DNA from: JBFLYC01 sp040756735
GTDB lineage: Bacteria > Bacillota > DSM-16504 > Desulfitibacterales > Desulfitibacteraceae
NCBI GenBank assembly: GCA_040756735.1
Contig: JBFLYC010000041.1
Span: 1 to 21,297, forward strand
Length of the DNA: 21,297 bases
Direction: 5' to 3'
Below, in pieces: positions 14,026-21,270 of this stretch. Numbering within the stretch: the stretch's first letter is position 1; each line of letters begins with the position of its first letter. Under the pieces are notes generated by a model, which made no database searches, was not told the origin of the DNA, and saw nothing but the letters and a program-made list of their open reading frames with translations. A program made the translations under genes and the position numbers.

Positions 14026-14328
14026 TCAGCCATCAGCATAATTCACGCTGCCCACGAGATCATGGGCGTTATTATGAGCCGTACCCCATATCTCTATTAC
14101 AGTAGGCGCATTGAATTTACCTTGCCTATAGTCGTGGAGATTATAGCTCTCTTGGTGAAGGGGGCCTAGCGTTACGCCGCTGAAATTGTACGTAAGTGGA
14201 CCAATCCATCCCCTACCTTCCACAGTCCTCTCCTGTTGTGCCGCGGCCGGCGCGGACACCCCCAATACTCCCGTGACACTAAACAACAACAAGATAACTA
14301 TGACCAGTGACAATACAGTCTTTCGCAT
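14026..14328 (-). CDS. SLH-domain protein, N-terminal part (ends at in-frame TGA)
   Basis: The 100-aa product has a clear signal peptide (MRKTVLSLVIVILLLFSVTG, cleaved near APAAAQQ) and the first half of a beta-rich domain (GWIGPLTYNFSGVTLGPLH…VIEIWGTAHNNAHDLVGSVN). The ATG at 14328 is preceded by AAAGGA eight or nine bases upstream. It stops at TGA in the middle of the domain and continues in the same frame in 13183-14025. Its leader, from the palindrome at 14389 to the start codon, is similar to the leaders of the other SLH genes in the window. As read, a short unanchored secreted fragment would be made. Confidence 0.75.
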   Translation of the reverse strand: MRKTVLSLVIVILLLFSVTGVLGVSAPAAAQQERTVEGRGWIGPLTYNFSGVTLGPLHQESYNLHDYRQGKFNAPTVIEIWGTAHNNAHDLVGSVNYADG

Positions 14329-14381
14329 GCTTACCGATCCTTTCTTAAAAAAGTATTTTACTTATTTTAGCTATGATAGCC

Positions 14382-14412
14382 TGAAAAAAATATCACCCAT
14401 ATGGGTGATATT
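14382..14412 (-). terminator. Palindromic hairpin with T run (copy 3)
   Basis: A perfect palindrome of 24 bases (14389-14412) with the core ATCACCCATATGGGTGAT is followed on the minus strand by TTTTTTTC. It has the best symmetry of the three copies. The following ~45 bases (CAGGCTATCATAGCT, then AAAATAAGTAAAAT) are conserved in the other two leaders. It lies 60 bases upstream of the SLH start codon, so it may be an attenuator in the leader or a terminator protecting an SLH promoter. Confidence 0.6.
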
Positions 14413-14498
14413 AAAAAATGTGTATTTTTTTCTATCCTTTGCTTGTTTTACTTTTAACTTTTGCTGCAGCTTTTACTAACCTTACAAGCTTTTATTAC

Positions 14499-14630
14499 GA
14501 CACCTCCCTTTTCTAAGTCTAACCATTAAAAGGAGGTGTCAATAGAACCTTCCCCTGTCACCTTCTCACCTTCTCACTTAAAAGGAGGTGTCAATAGAAC
14601 CGTCCCCTGTCACCTCACCTCCCTGTCACC
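14499..14630. repeat. REP-like element pair with inverted flank
   Basis: Two direct units, AGGAGGTGTCAATAGAAC, then C(G/T)TCCCCTGTCACC, start at 14531 and 14583. The left unit also forms a 13-bp inverted repeat with GACACCTCC…TTTT at 14499-14512. The unit is the same as at 6993. It overlaps the final codons (GKVTGR) of the AbiEii-like gene. Confidence 0.75.
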
Positions 14631-15259
14631 TTCCCCAATAAATCCCTTTGAGTACGTAAAAAAAAGTCCTTTACATCTTCCCACTTTAAAGGTATTAGCA
14701 TCTTAGGCATCAAATCATTCTCTGCATCTTCAAAATATGACAGGCTCTTTACCATATGATAATAGTTAATATTTGTGTTTGGATACTTGGCAGGCAAAAG
14801 TCCTAACATATCAATCATGCTATAACCCTTTTGGCAGATCATATATAAATCAATAAAATCTCGCATGGCTCCCCTTCCACTAATTGCAGACCATTTCATC
14901 ATTCCAATATCAAGAAGAGAAGCCATTTTTAATCCTGCTACTTGCTCATCATCTAACAGGGGTTTTAGCAAAGGATTAGGATACCAAAGCCAGGTTACTC
15001 TTATTCCATTAACCAGGGCATGAAGAGTTCCTCTTTTCATGTCTGTTACCATGGAATTATCTATATTTGACAGATCACGGTAGACATATTCAGGATCAAA
15101 TTCTTTGGGAGTGAACCAGTCAAAGTCATAGGATTCCCTGTGTCCAATCATTAGAGCCAGGGCTGTTCCACCTGCTAAATAGCTTTCAGGAACCTTCATA
15201 TTATTTACCAATTTCTTTAGCAATACCTGTCTGGGCTTGTCGAGTATCTCCCAAAACAA
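14615..15259 (-). CDS. AbiEii/AbiGii-type nucleotidyltransferase (putative toxin)
   Basis: The 214-aa product carries the family's signature GGTALAL (30-36), HRESYDFDW (40-48) and, near the middle, a K…R…RDFIDLY block. These are the nucleotide-binding and catalytic motifs of DUF1814/AbiEii proteins, which act as toxins by transferring nucleotides to RNA targets in studied cases. A TTG at 15259, preceded by AGAGGAGG, fits the family's usual opening (FWEILDKPRQVLLKKL) better than the ATG at 15301. It overlaps the upstream 100-aa gene by 43 bases. The last residues GKVTGR are encoded by a REP-like element, so the natural C-terminus may have been changed. Toxicity is inferred from family, not shown. 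Confidence 0.85.
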   Translation of the reverse strand: MFWEILDKPRQVLLKKLVNNMKVPESYLAGGTALALMIGHRESYDFDWFTPKEFDPEYVYRDLSNIDNSMVTDMKRGTLHALVNGIRVTWLWYPNPLLKPLLDDEQVAGLKMASLLDIGMMKWSAISGRGAMRDFIDLYMICQKGYSMIDMLGLLPAKYPNTNINYYHMVKSLSYFEDAENDLMPKMLIPLKWEDVKDFFLRTQRDLLGKVTGR

Positions 15260-15519
15260 CGCATTTCCTCCTCTTTCAGACCATAGTAGTTTTGCCAACA
15301 CCTGGCAGTCTTCAAGGTTAATTTTCTGCTTTTTAAAACTACCTCTCTTATAGCTTCGGTAGTATAGGTTTTAAAAAGCCAACAAAGAGCCTTATGGTCC
15401 CCCTCATTTAACAGTCTTTCTATAATAAAAATCTGGTGTTTGAGCAAATTAAGTTCCTTTATATCTACATCCCAGAAAAAAGGTTTAAGCCAGCCAGGCG
15501 CTCTTTCATTTTTTCCCAT
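15217..15519 (-). CDS. DUF6922-like small protein, probable partner of the AbiEii-like gene
   Basis: The first ~75 residues (LKPFFWDVDIKELNLLKHQI, then FIIERLLNEGDHKALCWLFKTY, then T-E-A-IREVVLKSRKLTLKTARCW) follow the pattern of the short proteins encoded just upstream of AbiEii-like genes (DUF6922). That position suggests an antitoxin or accessory role. AGAGGT precedes the ATG at 15519. The last ~15 residues (MRCFGRYSTSPDRYC) are read from sequence that also encodes the start of the toxin gene. No DNA-binding motif is obvious; family name is from memory and should be treated as likely rather than certain. Confidence 0.7.
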   Translation of the reverse strand: MGKNERAPGWLKPFFWDVDIKELNLLKHQIFIIERLLNEGDHKALCWLFKTYTTEAIREVVLKSRKLTLKTARCWQNYYGLKEEEMRCFGRYSTSPDRYC

Positions 15520-15534
15520 ATACTCTTACCTCTT

Positions 15535-15930
15535 ATATTTCTGTATTAATAATTAATAGTATTGCCAATCATTACCTTGTTTTTACAATTCTTCTTGCTC
15601 AATTCTACAAACCTTGCTGAAAATCCTTGTAAAACAAAAATTTTTCAGACAATTTGTTAAAACCTACCTCCACATAATATATAAAAATTGTATTTTCCCC
15701 ATTAATCCTGGCCAGGAACATAGAGCGAATACACCAGAGCCGGTTGCACATCCAGTCTATGTTCCAATTTTTATTGAGAAAGAATACTTAAGAGAGATTT
15801 CTGTTGCAATTTTCTGTAAAAAAGAACCTTCCTGCTGAAGCTTGAGTATTATCACAAGGCAGGAGTGTCCCCAATATATATCCAACAATATATATCCAAT
15901 ATATGCAAGCATTTTTTGAGTTTTAGTAGA
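15535..15930. other. Gene-free stretch with a possible protein remnant and a 14-bp tandem repeat
   Basis: Almost 400 bases without a convincing gene. On the plus strand, about 15706-15838 reads as a protein-like end (…PEPVAHPVYVPIFIEKEYLR, then EISVAIFCKKEPSC), but there is no start or binding site, so it could be a remnant or chance. At 15872-15899 CAATATATATCCAA is repeated twice in tandem, next to a GTGTCCCCAA motif that is the near-complement of the TTGGGGACATTC repeat at 21240. The AT-rich remainder shows nothing else I can support. Confidence 0.4.
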
Positions 15931-17178
15931 TTAATTACTTCTTACTTTTTTACCTTCTTTCAAGCCATCTAACTGGGGATTTAGGATGACTGCATCCCCT
16001 TCACTTAGTCCATCTAAAATGACTACATCTCTATTATTGTAAAACCCAGTTTCAACAGGCTGTATCTTTGCTTTTCCATCCTTTATTATCCACAAAGCAT
16101 CCCCCATTTCATATGGGAAGAGAGCTGTCTTTGGAACAGTGAGTACATTTTCCCTTTTATCGGTGGTAAATTCCACATCCAGGCTATAGCCTGGGAAAAG
16201 CTTGACATCACCAGAAGTACTCAGTTCAACAGTAACCTTAACACGCTGCTCCTCTAAACCCAGGGCAGACATCCTCTCTACTGCAGTGGGGGCTATTCTT
16301 CTTACGGTACCTTCATAAATAATATCTTCGCCCTTTCCATCCAATACAAGATTTACTTTCATGCCAATATTGATGCTGCGTACGTCTGCAGTTAAGACAT
16401 ATACTTCAACTACATAAGTGTCCGGCCTAAATATATTCATTAGAGGTAAAGCCGGGCCTACAATCTCACCCTTCTTTATAGAAAGATTGCTTACAACTCC
16501 ATCTACCGGCGCAACGATATTAGTTTGACCTTTTTGATATTCCAGCAAATTGATCTGTGCCTGCAGCGCTTCAATCCTTCCATCATAAAACTGCTGTGTA
16601 CCACTACCTGGACTTGTAGATTCGTGCAGTAAAGCAAGGGCCTGCTTTTGCAGTTCTAGATGATTTTGAGCTTTTTCTATCATATTTTTTGCATCTTCAA
16701 AATCCTTTTCAGTTACAGCGCCTGCTTCATATAACTGTTCTATTCTTTCAAAATTTATTTTATATGCTGCTAAGTCTCTTTGTGCTTGTTCAACAAGGAG
16801 TTCCTGGCTGGTTATCTGTGATTCATATGGTTCCTGAAGAGTTCCTGTTCTTTCACCCTGCACACTTTTCAACTGGGCATATAATTGTTGTAATTGAAAC
16901 TCCAGTTCTTTCGAATTTATAACTGCCAACAAATCTCCTGCCTTTACTTCTTGCCCCTCCTGAACAGCAACCTCAACTATTTCCCCACCATAGATGGTAT
17001 AAATAGGCTGTTCAACCTCAGGAACTACCCTTCCTTCCTCTTTAAATGTGGTAGCAATTGTACCAGGCTGGACTTCCAGAACAGTTGCTTCTAATGCTTT
17101 AGTGCGTTCAAAGACCATAAAACCAATAACAATAATTACCACTAGAGCTCCTAAAATAAACTTCCACTTCTTTTTCAT
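15931..17178 (-). CDS. HlyD-type (membrane fusion) adaptor subunit of an ABC efflux system
   Basis: The 415-aa product has one N-terminal membrane anchor (WKFILGALVVIIVIGFMVF), a first lipoyl half (IYGGEIVEVAVQEGQEVKAGD), a long coiled-coil hairpin at about 85-215 rich in Q, E and L, a second lipoyl half (NIVAPVDGVVSNLSIKKGEI), and beta-barrel and membrane-proximal domains to the end. This is the RND/MacA-like adaptor layout. The ATG at 17178 preceded by GGTGAGG is the better start; a GTG at 17232 would begin right at the permease stop. It is the last gene of the operon. The coiled coil would contact an outer partner such as TolC, only a remnant of which is present at 20323. Confidence 0.88.
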   Translation of the reverse strand: MKKKWKFILGALVVIIVIGFMVFERTKALEATVLEVQPGTIATTFKEEGRVVPEVEQPIYTIYGGEIVEVAVQEGQEVKAGDLLAVINSKELEFQLQQLYAQLKSVQGERTGTLQEPYESQITSQELLVEQAQRDLAAYKINFERIEQLYEAGAVTEKDFEDAKNMIEKAQNHLELQKQALALLHESTSPGSGTQQFYDGRIEALQAQINLLEYQKGQTNIVAPVDGVVSNLSIKKGEIVGPALPLMNIFRPDTYVVEVYVLTADVRSINIGMKVNLVLDGKGEDIIYEGTVRRIAPTAVERMSALGLEEQRVKVTVELSTSGDVKLFPGYSLDVEFTTDKRENVLTVPKTALFPYEMGDALWIIKDGKAKIQPVETGFYNNRDVVILDGLSEGDAVILNPQLDGLKEGKKVRSN

Positions 17179-17233
17179 AGAAACCTCACCCACTTTCTTT
17201 TTATCCCTATCTTTTGAATCAAAATCCTGCACA

Positions 17234-19597
17234 TTATTCTATTGATTTTAAGACCTCAACAAGACTTAAACCACTTATTTTTCTGGCTGCAGCCCTCTGG
17301 GCAATCCAAACGGATATGATGGTAACTAGAGAACCAAGTATAAAAGAGGAAAAGGTTATGATTACCGGCATGGTAAACACATCAGTACTCACTGCCTGGG
17401 ATATTCCTGACAGCATTAGTTTTGACAAGGGTATTCCCGCAGCCATTGCCGGTATCCCAATGAACCATTGTTCAAAAGTAATTACAGAAAGCACTTCCGC
17501 CGGTGTCATTCCAAGAACCATCATTGAGGCTAATTCACGGCTTCGTTCAGATACGGTAATAATCGAAGAGCTGTAAATAATAGCAAACCCAATTATTATA
17601 CCAATCACCATATATATATAGATCATGCTGCCGTACGATTCCATCATTTCCTGCATTTTTCCAAGCCTCTGTTTTTGTTCATCCACGCCGGCAATGACAT
17701 CACTCTGGATGTATTTCTCTTGAAAGGAAGAAATATTTTGCTCCTCAATATTTAGCATAATGGATGTTGCCAGCCCTCCCTGATTCAGGAAATTCTGCAC
17801 AGCGCCTAATTCCATATAGGCATTCATTCCCAGGTATTGAGGAATTATCCCCACTATCTCCAACTGTTCATGCCCTGTTTTTCGCATCATTGGACTTTCT
17901 ACAGTCAAGACAGTTCCTATATCTGCACCAAGAATGCTTGCAAGTCGTTCTGACAGCAGCAAACCATTTTTTGGGGGACTTACCTTGTTATATTCTTTAT
18001 CCACAATGTTATATAACTGACTATCTAGTGGAAGGCCCAGTAGCAATGTATCCTGCTTGTGCCACTTGTGTTTCAACGTTACCGGTATTTCTGCCATGGC
18101 CTCCGCATTCTTAACTCCAGGAAATCTTTCTAATTCTCTAACCACATTTTTTTCATTGAGGGGCCTGGATAAAGTTACCTTTACATCATATACCTCTACT
18201 TTTTCATATTGGTCATACAGCATCTTTTGAAAAAGGTCATTCATTGACCAGGTGAATGACGAAATGGCAAAACATAGCATGATGCCTACAAATATGAAAG
18301 CACTGCGTCCCTTATTCCGGGATATATTTCTTACTGCCATCATACCTTGAACAGTCAGCATATTCCATATAACACTAATTTTTTCTAACAACACCTGTTT
18401 ACCTATAGGAGGTGCAGGCGGCCGCATTGCTTCGGCAGGTTCTAAAGTAAGAATCTGCTTGCATCCTTGATAACCAGCAACCAGTGAGAATCCCAGGGAA
18501 AGTACAATACTAAAAATCAAATACTTGGGCGTAAAGCTCCCTACCAGACCTGGCATATTAAAAAACAATTGATAGAAAGCGGTGAATGGATAGGATAGGA
18601 AAATTCCCAATACTGCCCCCACTATTCCTCCAGTTAAACCAATAATCACTGCATAGGATAAATAGTGAAAAACTATTTCCCGCTGAGTATAACCAACAGC
18701 TTTTAGTATTCCTATTTGACCTCTCTGCTGTTCAATGAGTCTTTTCAATACAATATATAAAATCATGGCTGCTATTGACAAAAACATAACAGGCAGCGCC
18801 TTTGCCATTGCCTCAAGTCCATCCAGCTCTCCCATTAGTAAAAGATGGCTGATCTGGTCATCACGTGGAAAAAGAGCTGTTAATCCATAAGGTTTTAGTT
18901 CATATTCAAGCAATTCCTTCACATTGTCAAAGTCAGCTTCCGGTTCAAGTGTAAATACTACATCATTAAATGCTTTTTCTTGTGGAAAAAGTGATTTCAT
19001 GATTTCCAAGGGCACAAATGCAATTCCGAAGTTTTCAGGTGTTGGGTATATGTCGGCAGCTGTTCTTAAAGCATATATAAACTCTGGACTTTGCCCCACA
19101 CCAACAACCTGCAGTTCTCTTTTCTTCCCACCGGCAACTATTTCTACATTATCATTTAACTCAAGGTTATTTGCGTCAAAGAAAGTATTATCTACCCAGA
19201 TGTTTGCGCCTCTATGACTAAGAGGTATGCTATGGATAAGTAAAGCCCCATTAATGGGATGCTCCTTATCAGGGTCCATGGAAACCAATCGTAAATAAAC
19301 ATTGTCCTCCCTATCTGGAAACAAAACTCTGACATCTTTTACCAAACGACCTTGAATATCTGCAATCCCATCAATACTCTCCAGCTTTTGCACTTCAGCA
19401 AAGGGTAGCGCTTGAACTTGAATAAAACCATCGGCAAAATTTTGATTCTCATAAAAACTGTTCTGGGACATCTTTAGGTTGTCTAATACCATGGAAAATG
19501 CTGTAAATACCATCAGTCCTATAACAACAATCACAATACATGCCAAATATGCACCCTTATTTTGATTTAGGTCTCGAAATACCTTTTTCCACAGCAT
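17234..19597 (-). CDS. FtsX-like ABC transporter permease (two-repeat, 787 aa)
   Basis: The protein has an N-terminal membrane segment (~17-38), a large extracytoplasmic MacB-type domain (~40-262), a three-helix FtsX core (~265-285, 310-336, 358-376), then a repeat of the same layout: helix ~433-450, second extracytoplasmic domain ~460-650, and a C-terminal three-helix FtsX core to the end. The Q(R)GQIGILKAVGYTQREI and SRELASMMVLGMTPAEV stretches are the coupling segments to the ATPase. The ATG at 19597 overlaps the TAA of the ATPase gene (TAATG), so translation is coupled. With the ATPase and adaptor it should form a mechanotransmission-type exporter. Substrate cannot be told from the sequence. 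Confidence 0.9.
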   Translation of the reverse strand: MLWKKVFRDLNQNKGAYLACIVIVVIGLMVFTAFSMVLDNLKMSQNSFYENQNFADGFIQVQALPFAEVQKLESIDGIADIQGRLVKDVRVLFPDREDNVYLRLVSMDPDKEHPINGALLIHSIPLSHRGANIWVDNTFFDANNLELNDNVEIVAGGKKRELQVVGVGQSPEFIYALRTAADIYPTPENFGIAFVPLEIMKSLFPQEKAFNDVVFTLEPEADFDNVKELLEYELKPYGLTALFPRDDQISHLLLMGELDGLEAMAKALPVMFLSIAAMILYIVLKRLIEQQRGQIGILKAVGYTQREIVFHYLSYAVIIGLTGGIVGAVLGIFLSYPFTAFYQLFFNMPGLVGSFTPKYLIFSIVLSLGFSLVAGYQGCKQILTLEPAEAMRPPAPPIGKQVLLEKISVIWNMLTVQGMMAVRNISRNKGRSAFIFVGIMLCFAISSFTWSMNDLFQKMLYDQYEKVEVYDVKVTLSRPLNEKNVVRELERFPGVKNAEAMAEIPVTLKHKWHKQDTLLLGLPLDSQLYNIVDKEYNKVSPPKNGLLLSERLASILGADIGTVLTVESPMMRKTGHEQLEIVGIIPQYLGMNAYMELGAVQNFLNQGGLATSIMLNIEEQNISSFQEKYIQSDVIAGVDEQKQRLGKMQEMMESYGSMIYIYMVIGIIIGFAIIYSSSIITVSERSRELASMMVLGMTPAEVLSVITFEQWFIGIPAMAAGIPLSKLMLSGISQAVSTDVFTMPVIITFSSFILGSLVTIISVWIAQRAAARKISGLSLVEVLKSIE

Positions 19598-20301
19598 TAC
19601 CAGCTCACCCTCTCAGGAGGAAGTGGGTTTTCATTATTTTCTATATGATCGATCATACCATCCTTCAAGTAGAAAACACGGTCAGCTATTTTAGCTATTG
19701 CCGTATTGTGGGTAATTACTACCACAGTTTTGCAGTATTCTTTACAGAAATCTTTAAGCAGCTTTAAGACTGTTATGCTTGTCTGAAAATCTAATGCCCC
19801 GGTAGGCTCATCACATAACAGCATTGTGGGATTTTTAGCCAGGGCTCTAGCCAATGCTATCCGCTGCTGCTCACCTCCAGATAATTGAGCTGGAAAATGG
19901 TTGGCGCGATCTGCTAAACCCACTTTCTCCAATAATTCATCAATGGAAAGAGGGTCTTCAGAAATTTGTACCGAAAGATTTACATTCTCATATGCTGTTA
20001 AGTTAGGCATCAGGTTGTAGAATTGGAATATAAATCCAACATCATTTCTTCGATAATATGTCAGCTGTTTGGAATCCGCTTCATGCAATGGTGCATCCTT
20101 AAAGTAGAGTTCACCACAGCTGGCTTTATCCATCCCCCCAACAATATTAAGCAGGGTACTCTTGCCTGATCCGCTTGGACCTAGAACTACAACCAGTTCT
20201 CCTTCATAAAATTCAAAGCTAGCCCCCTTTAATGCTTCTACAGTCACTTCGCCCATTTTATATGTCTTACACATATTTTTAGCTGTAATAACCGGTTTCA
20301 C
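19597..20301 (-). CDS. ABC transporter ATP-binding protein (LolD/MacB type)
   Basis: The 234-aa product has Walker A GPSGSGKST (41-49), Q-loop Q93 in GFIFQFYNLMPNLTA, signature LSGGEQQ (140-146), Walker B LLCDEP (161-166) and switch His198. All catalytic residues are present, and the sequence is closest to the MacB/LolD subfamily by its ITHNTAIAKIADRVFYLKDG end. The GTG at 20301 follows a GGGGGG binding site. It sits 21 bases after the stop of a TolC-like remnant and is directly coupled to the permease. The divergent TetR gene at 20629 is its likely regulator. Confidence 0.92.
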   Translation of the reverse strand: MKPVITAKNMCKTYKMGEVTVEALKGASFEFYEGELVVVLGPSGSGKSTLLNIVGGMDKASCGELYFKDAPLHEADSKQLTYYRRNDVGFIFQFYNLMPNLTAYENVNLSVQISEDPLSIDELLEKVGLADRANHFPAQLSGGEQQRIALARALAKNPTMLLCDEPTGALDFQTSITVLKLLKDFCKEYCKTVVVITHNTAIAKIADRVFYLKDGMIDHIENNENPLPPERVSW

Positions 20302-20322
20302 CAGTACTCCCCCCTTGAAATA

Positions 20323-20466
20323 CTATAGGTCAAATAGTCCATGCTGCAGCATTGCAGCAGCTAAATTGTAATCATATATTGCAGCTAATAACTCTGATTT
20401 TGCCTTATCAAGCTCACCGCCTGCTCTTTCAATATCAAGAAGTGTTGTTGAAAAACCTATATGCGA
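20323..20466 (-). pseudogene. Remnant of a TolC-family outer channel gene (last 45 codons)
   Basis: The frame reads GFSTTLLDIERAGGELDKAK, then SELLAAIYDYNLAAAMLQHG and ends LFDL-TAG at 20323. This helix-rich pattern of an (L)D-E-A…AL-DYN-A-A-L end is typical of the C-terminal helix of TolC-like outer membrane efflux proteins. An in-frame TAA lies just upstream (20467-20469), and nothing TolC-like can be read beyond it. It lies at the head of the ABC operon, in the position expected for a TolC gene. Its stop is 21 bases before the ATPase start, normal operon spacing. So the operon once began with TolC, and a deletion removed all but its tail. Confidence 0.65.
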
Positions 20467-20554
20467 TTAATTTGCGATGAAAGTTCACTGGGTGTATTGC
20501 TTTAGTTAATTAATTATATATATATCCATGATAATCAAGTATATGTGCTTTTGC

Positions 20555-20575
20555 AATAATTTTTTTGAAATTATT
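20555..20575. promoter_or_regulatory. Possible TetR operator (inverted repeat) upstream of the TetR gene
   Basis: AATAATTT (20555-20562) and AAATTATT (20568-20575) are perfect eight-base arms five bases apart, between the divergent TetR and ABC operon starts. TetR proteins typically bind palindromes in such positions. AT-only arms in AT-rich DNA make chance likely. The rest of 20467-20628 is AT-rich and must carry both promoters; I could not settle their exact boxes. Confidence 0.3.
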
Positions 20576-20628
20576 TTATTGATTTATTTCATATATTTTA
20601 GTATTCTAAAAAAAGAGGTGGTGAATAT

Positions 20629-21255
20629 ATGAATAATATGGATGGCTTTCAACGTCGCCGAGAGAAAAAGAAAGAAAGTATCCGACGAGCAGCATTAGAA
20701 TTGTTTTCTGCTCATGGGGTTCAAAAAGTGAGCATTGCTGAAATAGCAGAAAAAGCTAATGTGTCCCAGGTGACTATATATAACCATTTTGGCAGTAAAG
20801 ATGAATTGTTAAAAGATGTGTTAATTCAACTCGCGTATAAGAAATATGAGGAGTACAATGAAATATTGGAAAGCAATATCCCTTTTCCTGAGAAGATTGA
20901 AAAAATGGTTTTTAATAAAAGAGAAACAGTAAAAATGTTTAATGAAGATTTTCTCAATGCTTATTTTTCAAACGATCCGGAAATTCAAGCATTTACTGAG
21001 GATTTTTATAATAATACAACAATTCCCTTGATAAGGAAAATCATAGAACAGGGGAAAAAGGAAGGGTACATTCATCATGATATTTCGTCAGATGCCTTTT
21101 GGTTTTACATTACTTTGTTTATAAACCGCCCTGAGTTGTATGCTAAGTTAGACAAAACAACCATGATGGATATTACCACATTGTTTTTTTATGGGTTATT
21201 AGGAAAGCCCCCTATAGAAAAAGAACACAGACACATAAGTTGGGGACATTCATAG
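20629..21255 (+). CDS. TetR/AcrR-family transcriptional regulator
   Basis: The 208-aa product has the standard TetR helix-turn-helix at about 17-62 (IRRAALELFSAHGVQKVSIA, then EIAEKANVSQVTIYNHFGSK), followed by an all-helical ligand-binding domain. The ATG is preceded by AGAGGTGGTG at good spacing. It is divergent from the ABC efflux operon, the usual position for its local repressor. The C-terminal residues ISWGHS are encoded by the first unit of a tandem repeat (TTGGGGACATTC), so the natural end of the protein may have been altered by that repeat. Confidence 0.92.
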   Translation: MNNMDGFQRRREKKKESIRRAALELFSAHGVQKVSIAEIAEKANVSQVTIYNHFGSKDELLKDVLIQLAYKKYEEYNEILESNIPFPEKIEKMVFNKRETVKMFNEDFLNAYFSNDPEIQAFTEDFYNNTTIPLIRKIIEQGKKEGYIHHDISSDAFWFYITLFINRPELYAKLDKTTMMDITTLFFYGLLGKPPIEKEHRHISWGHS

Positions 21256-21270
21256 GTTGGGGACATTCCT
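21238..21270. repeat. Tandem TTGGGGACATTC element at the end of the TetR gene
   Basis: AGTTGGGGACATTCAT and AGGTTGGGGACATTCCT follow each other, spanning the TetR stop codon. A near-inverse copy (GGAGTGTCCCCAA) is at 15862-15874. It resembles a REP-like family distinct from the GGGACGGTTC type. The last bases of the window are an unusual G-rich stretch. Confidence 0.6.

Noticed and set aside
2125..14028. Recoded stop codons in the SLH genes
   Set aside because: TAG, TAA and TGA are all involved at different residue types, and intact genes nearby use all stops normally. Mutation or sequencing error is simpler.
14453..14516. Small cysteine-containing peptide (…KACKVSKSCSKS) on the minus strand after GGGAGG
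   Set aside because: A good ribosome binding site exists but no ATG, GTG or TTG start follows it in frame, so it is not supported as a gene.
17048..18114. Plus-strand open frames within the adaptor and permease genes
   Set aside because: They are shadows of the strongly supported minus-strand genes and show no independent start signals or domains.
20579..20606. TTGATT-17-TATTCT promoter for the TetR gene
   Set aside because: The spacing is right, but the start point would fall inside the ribosome binding site.
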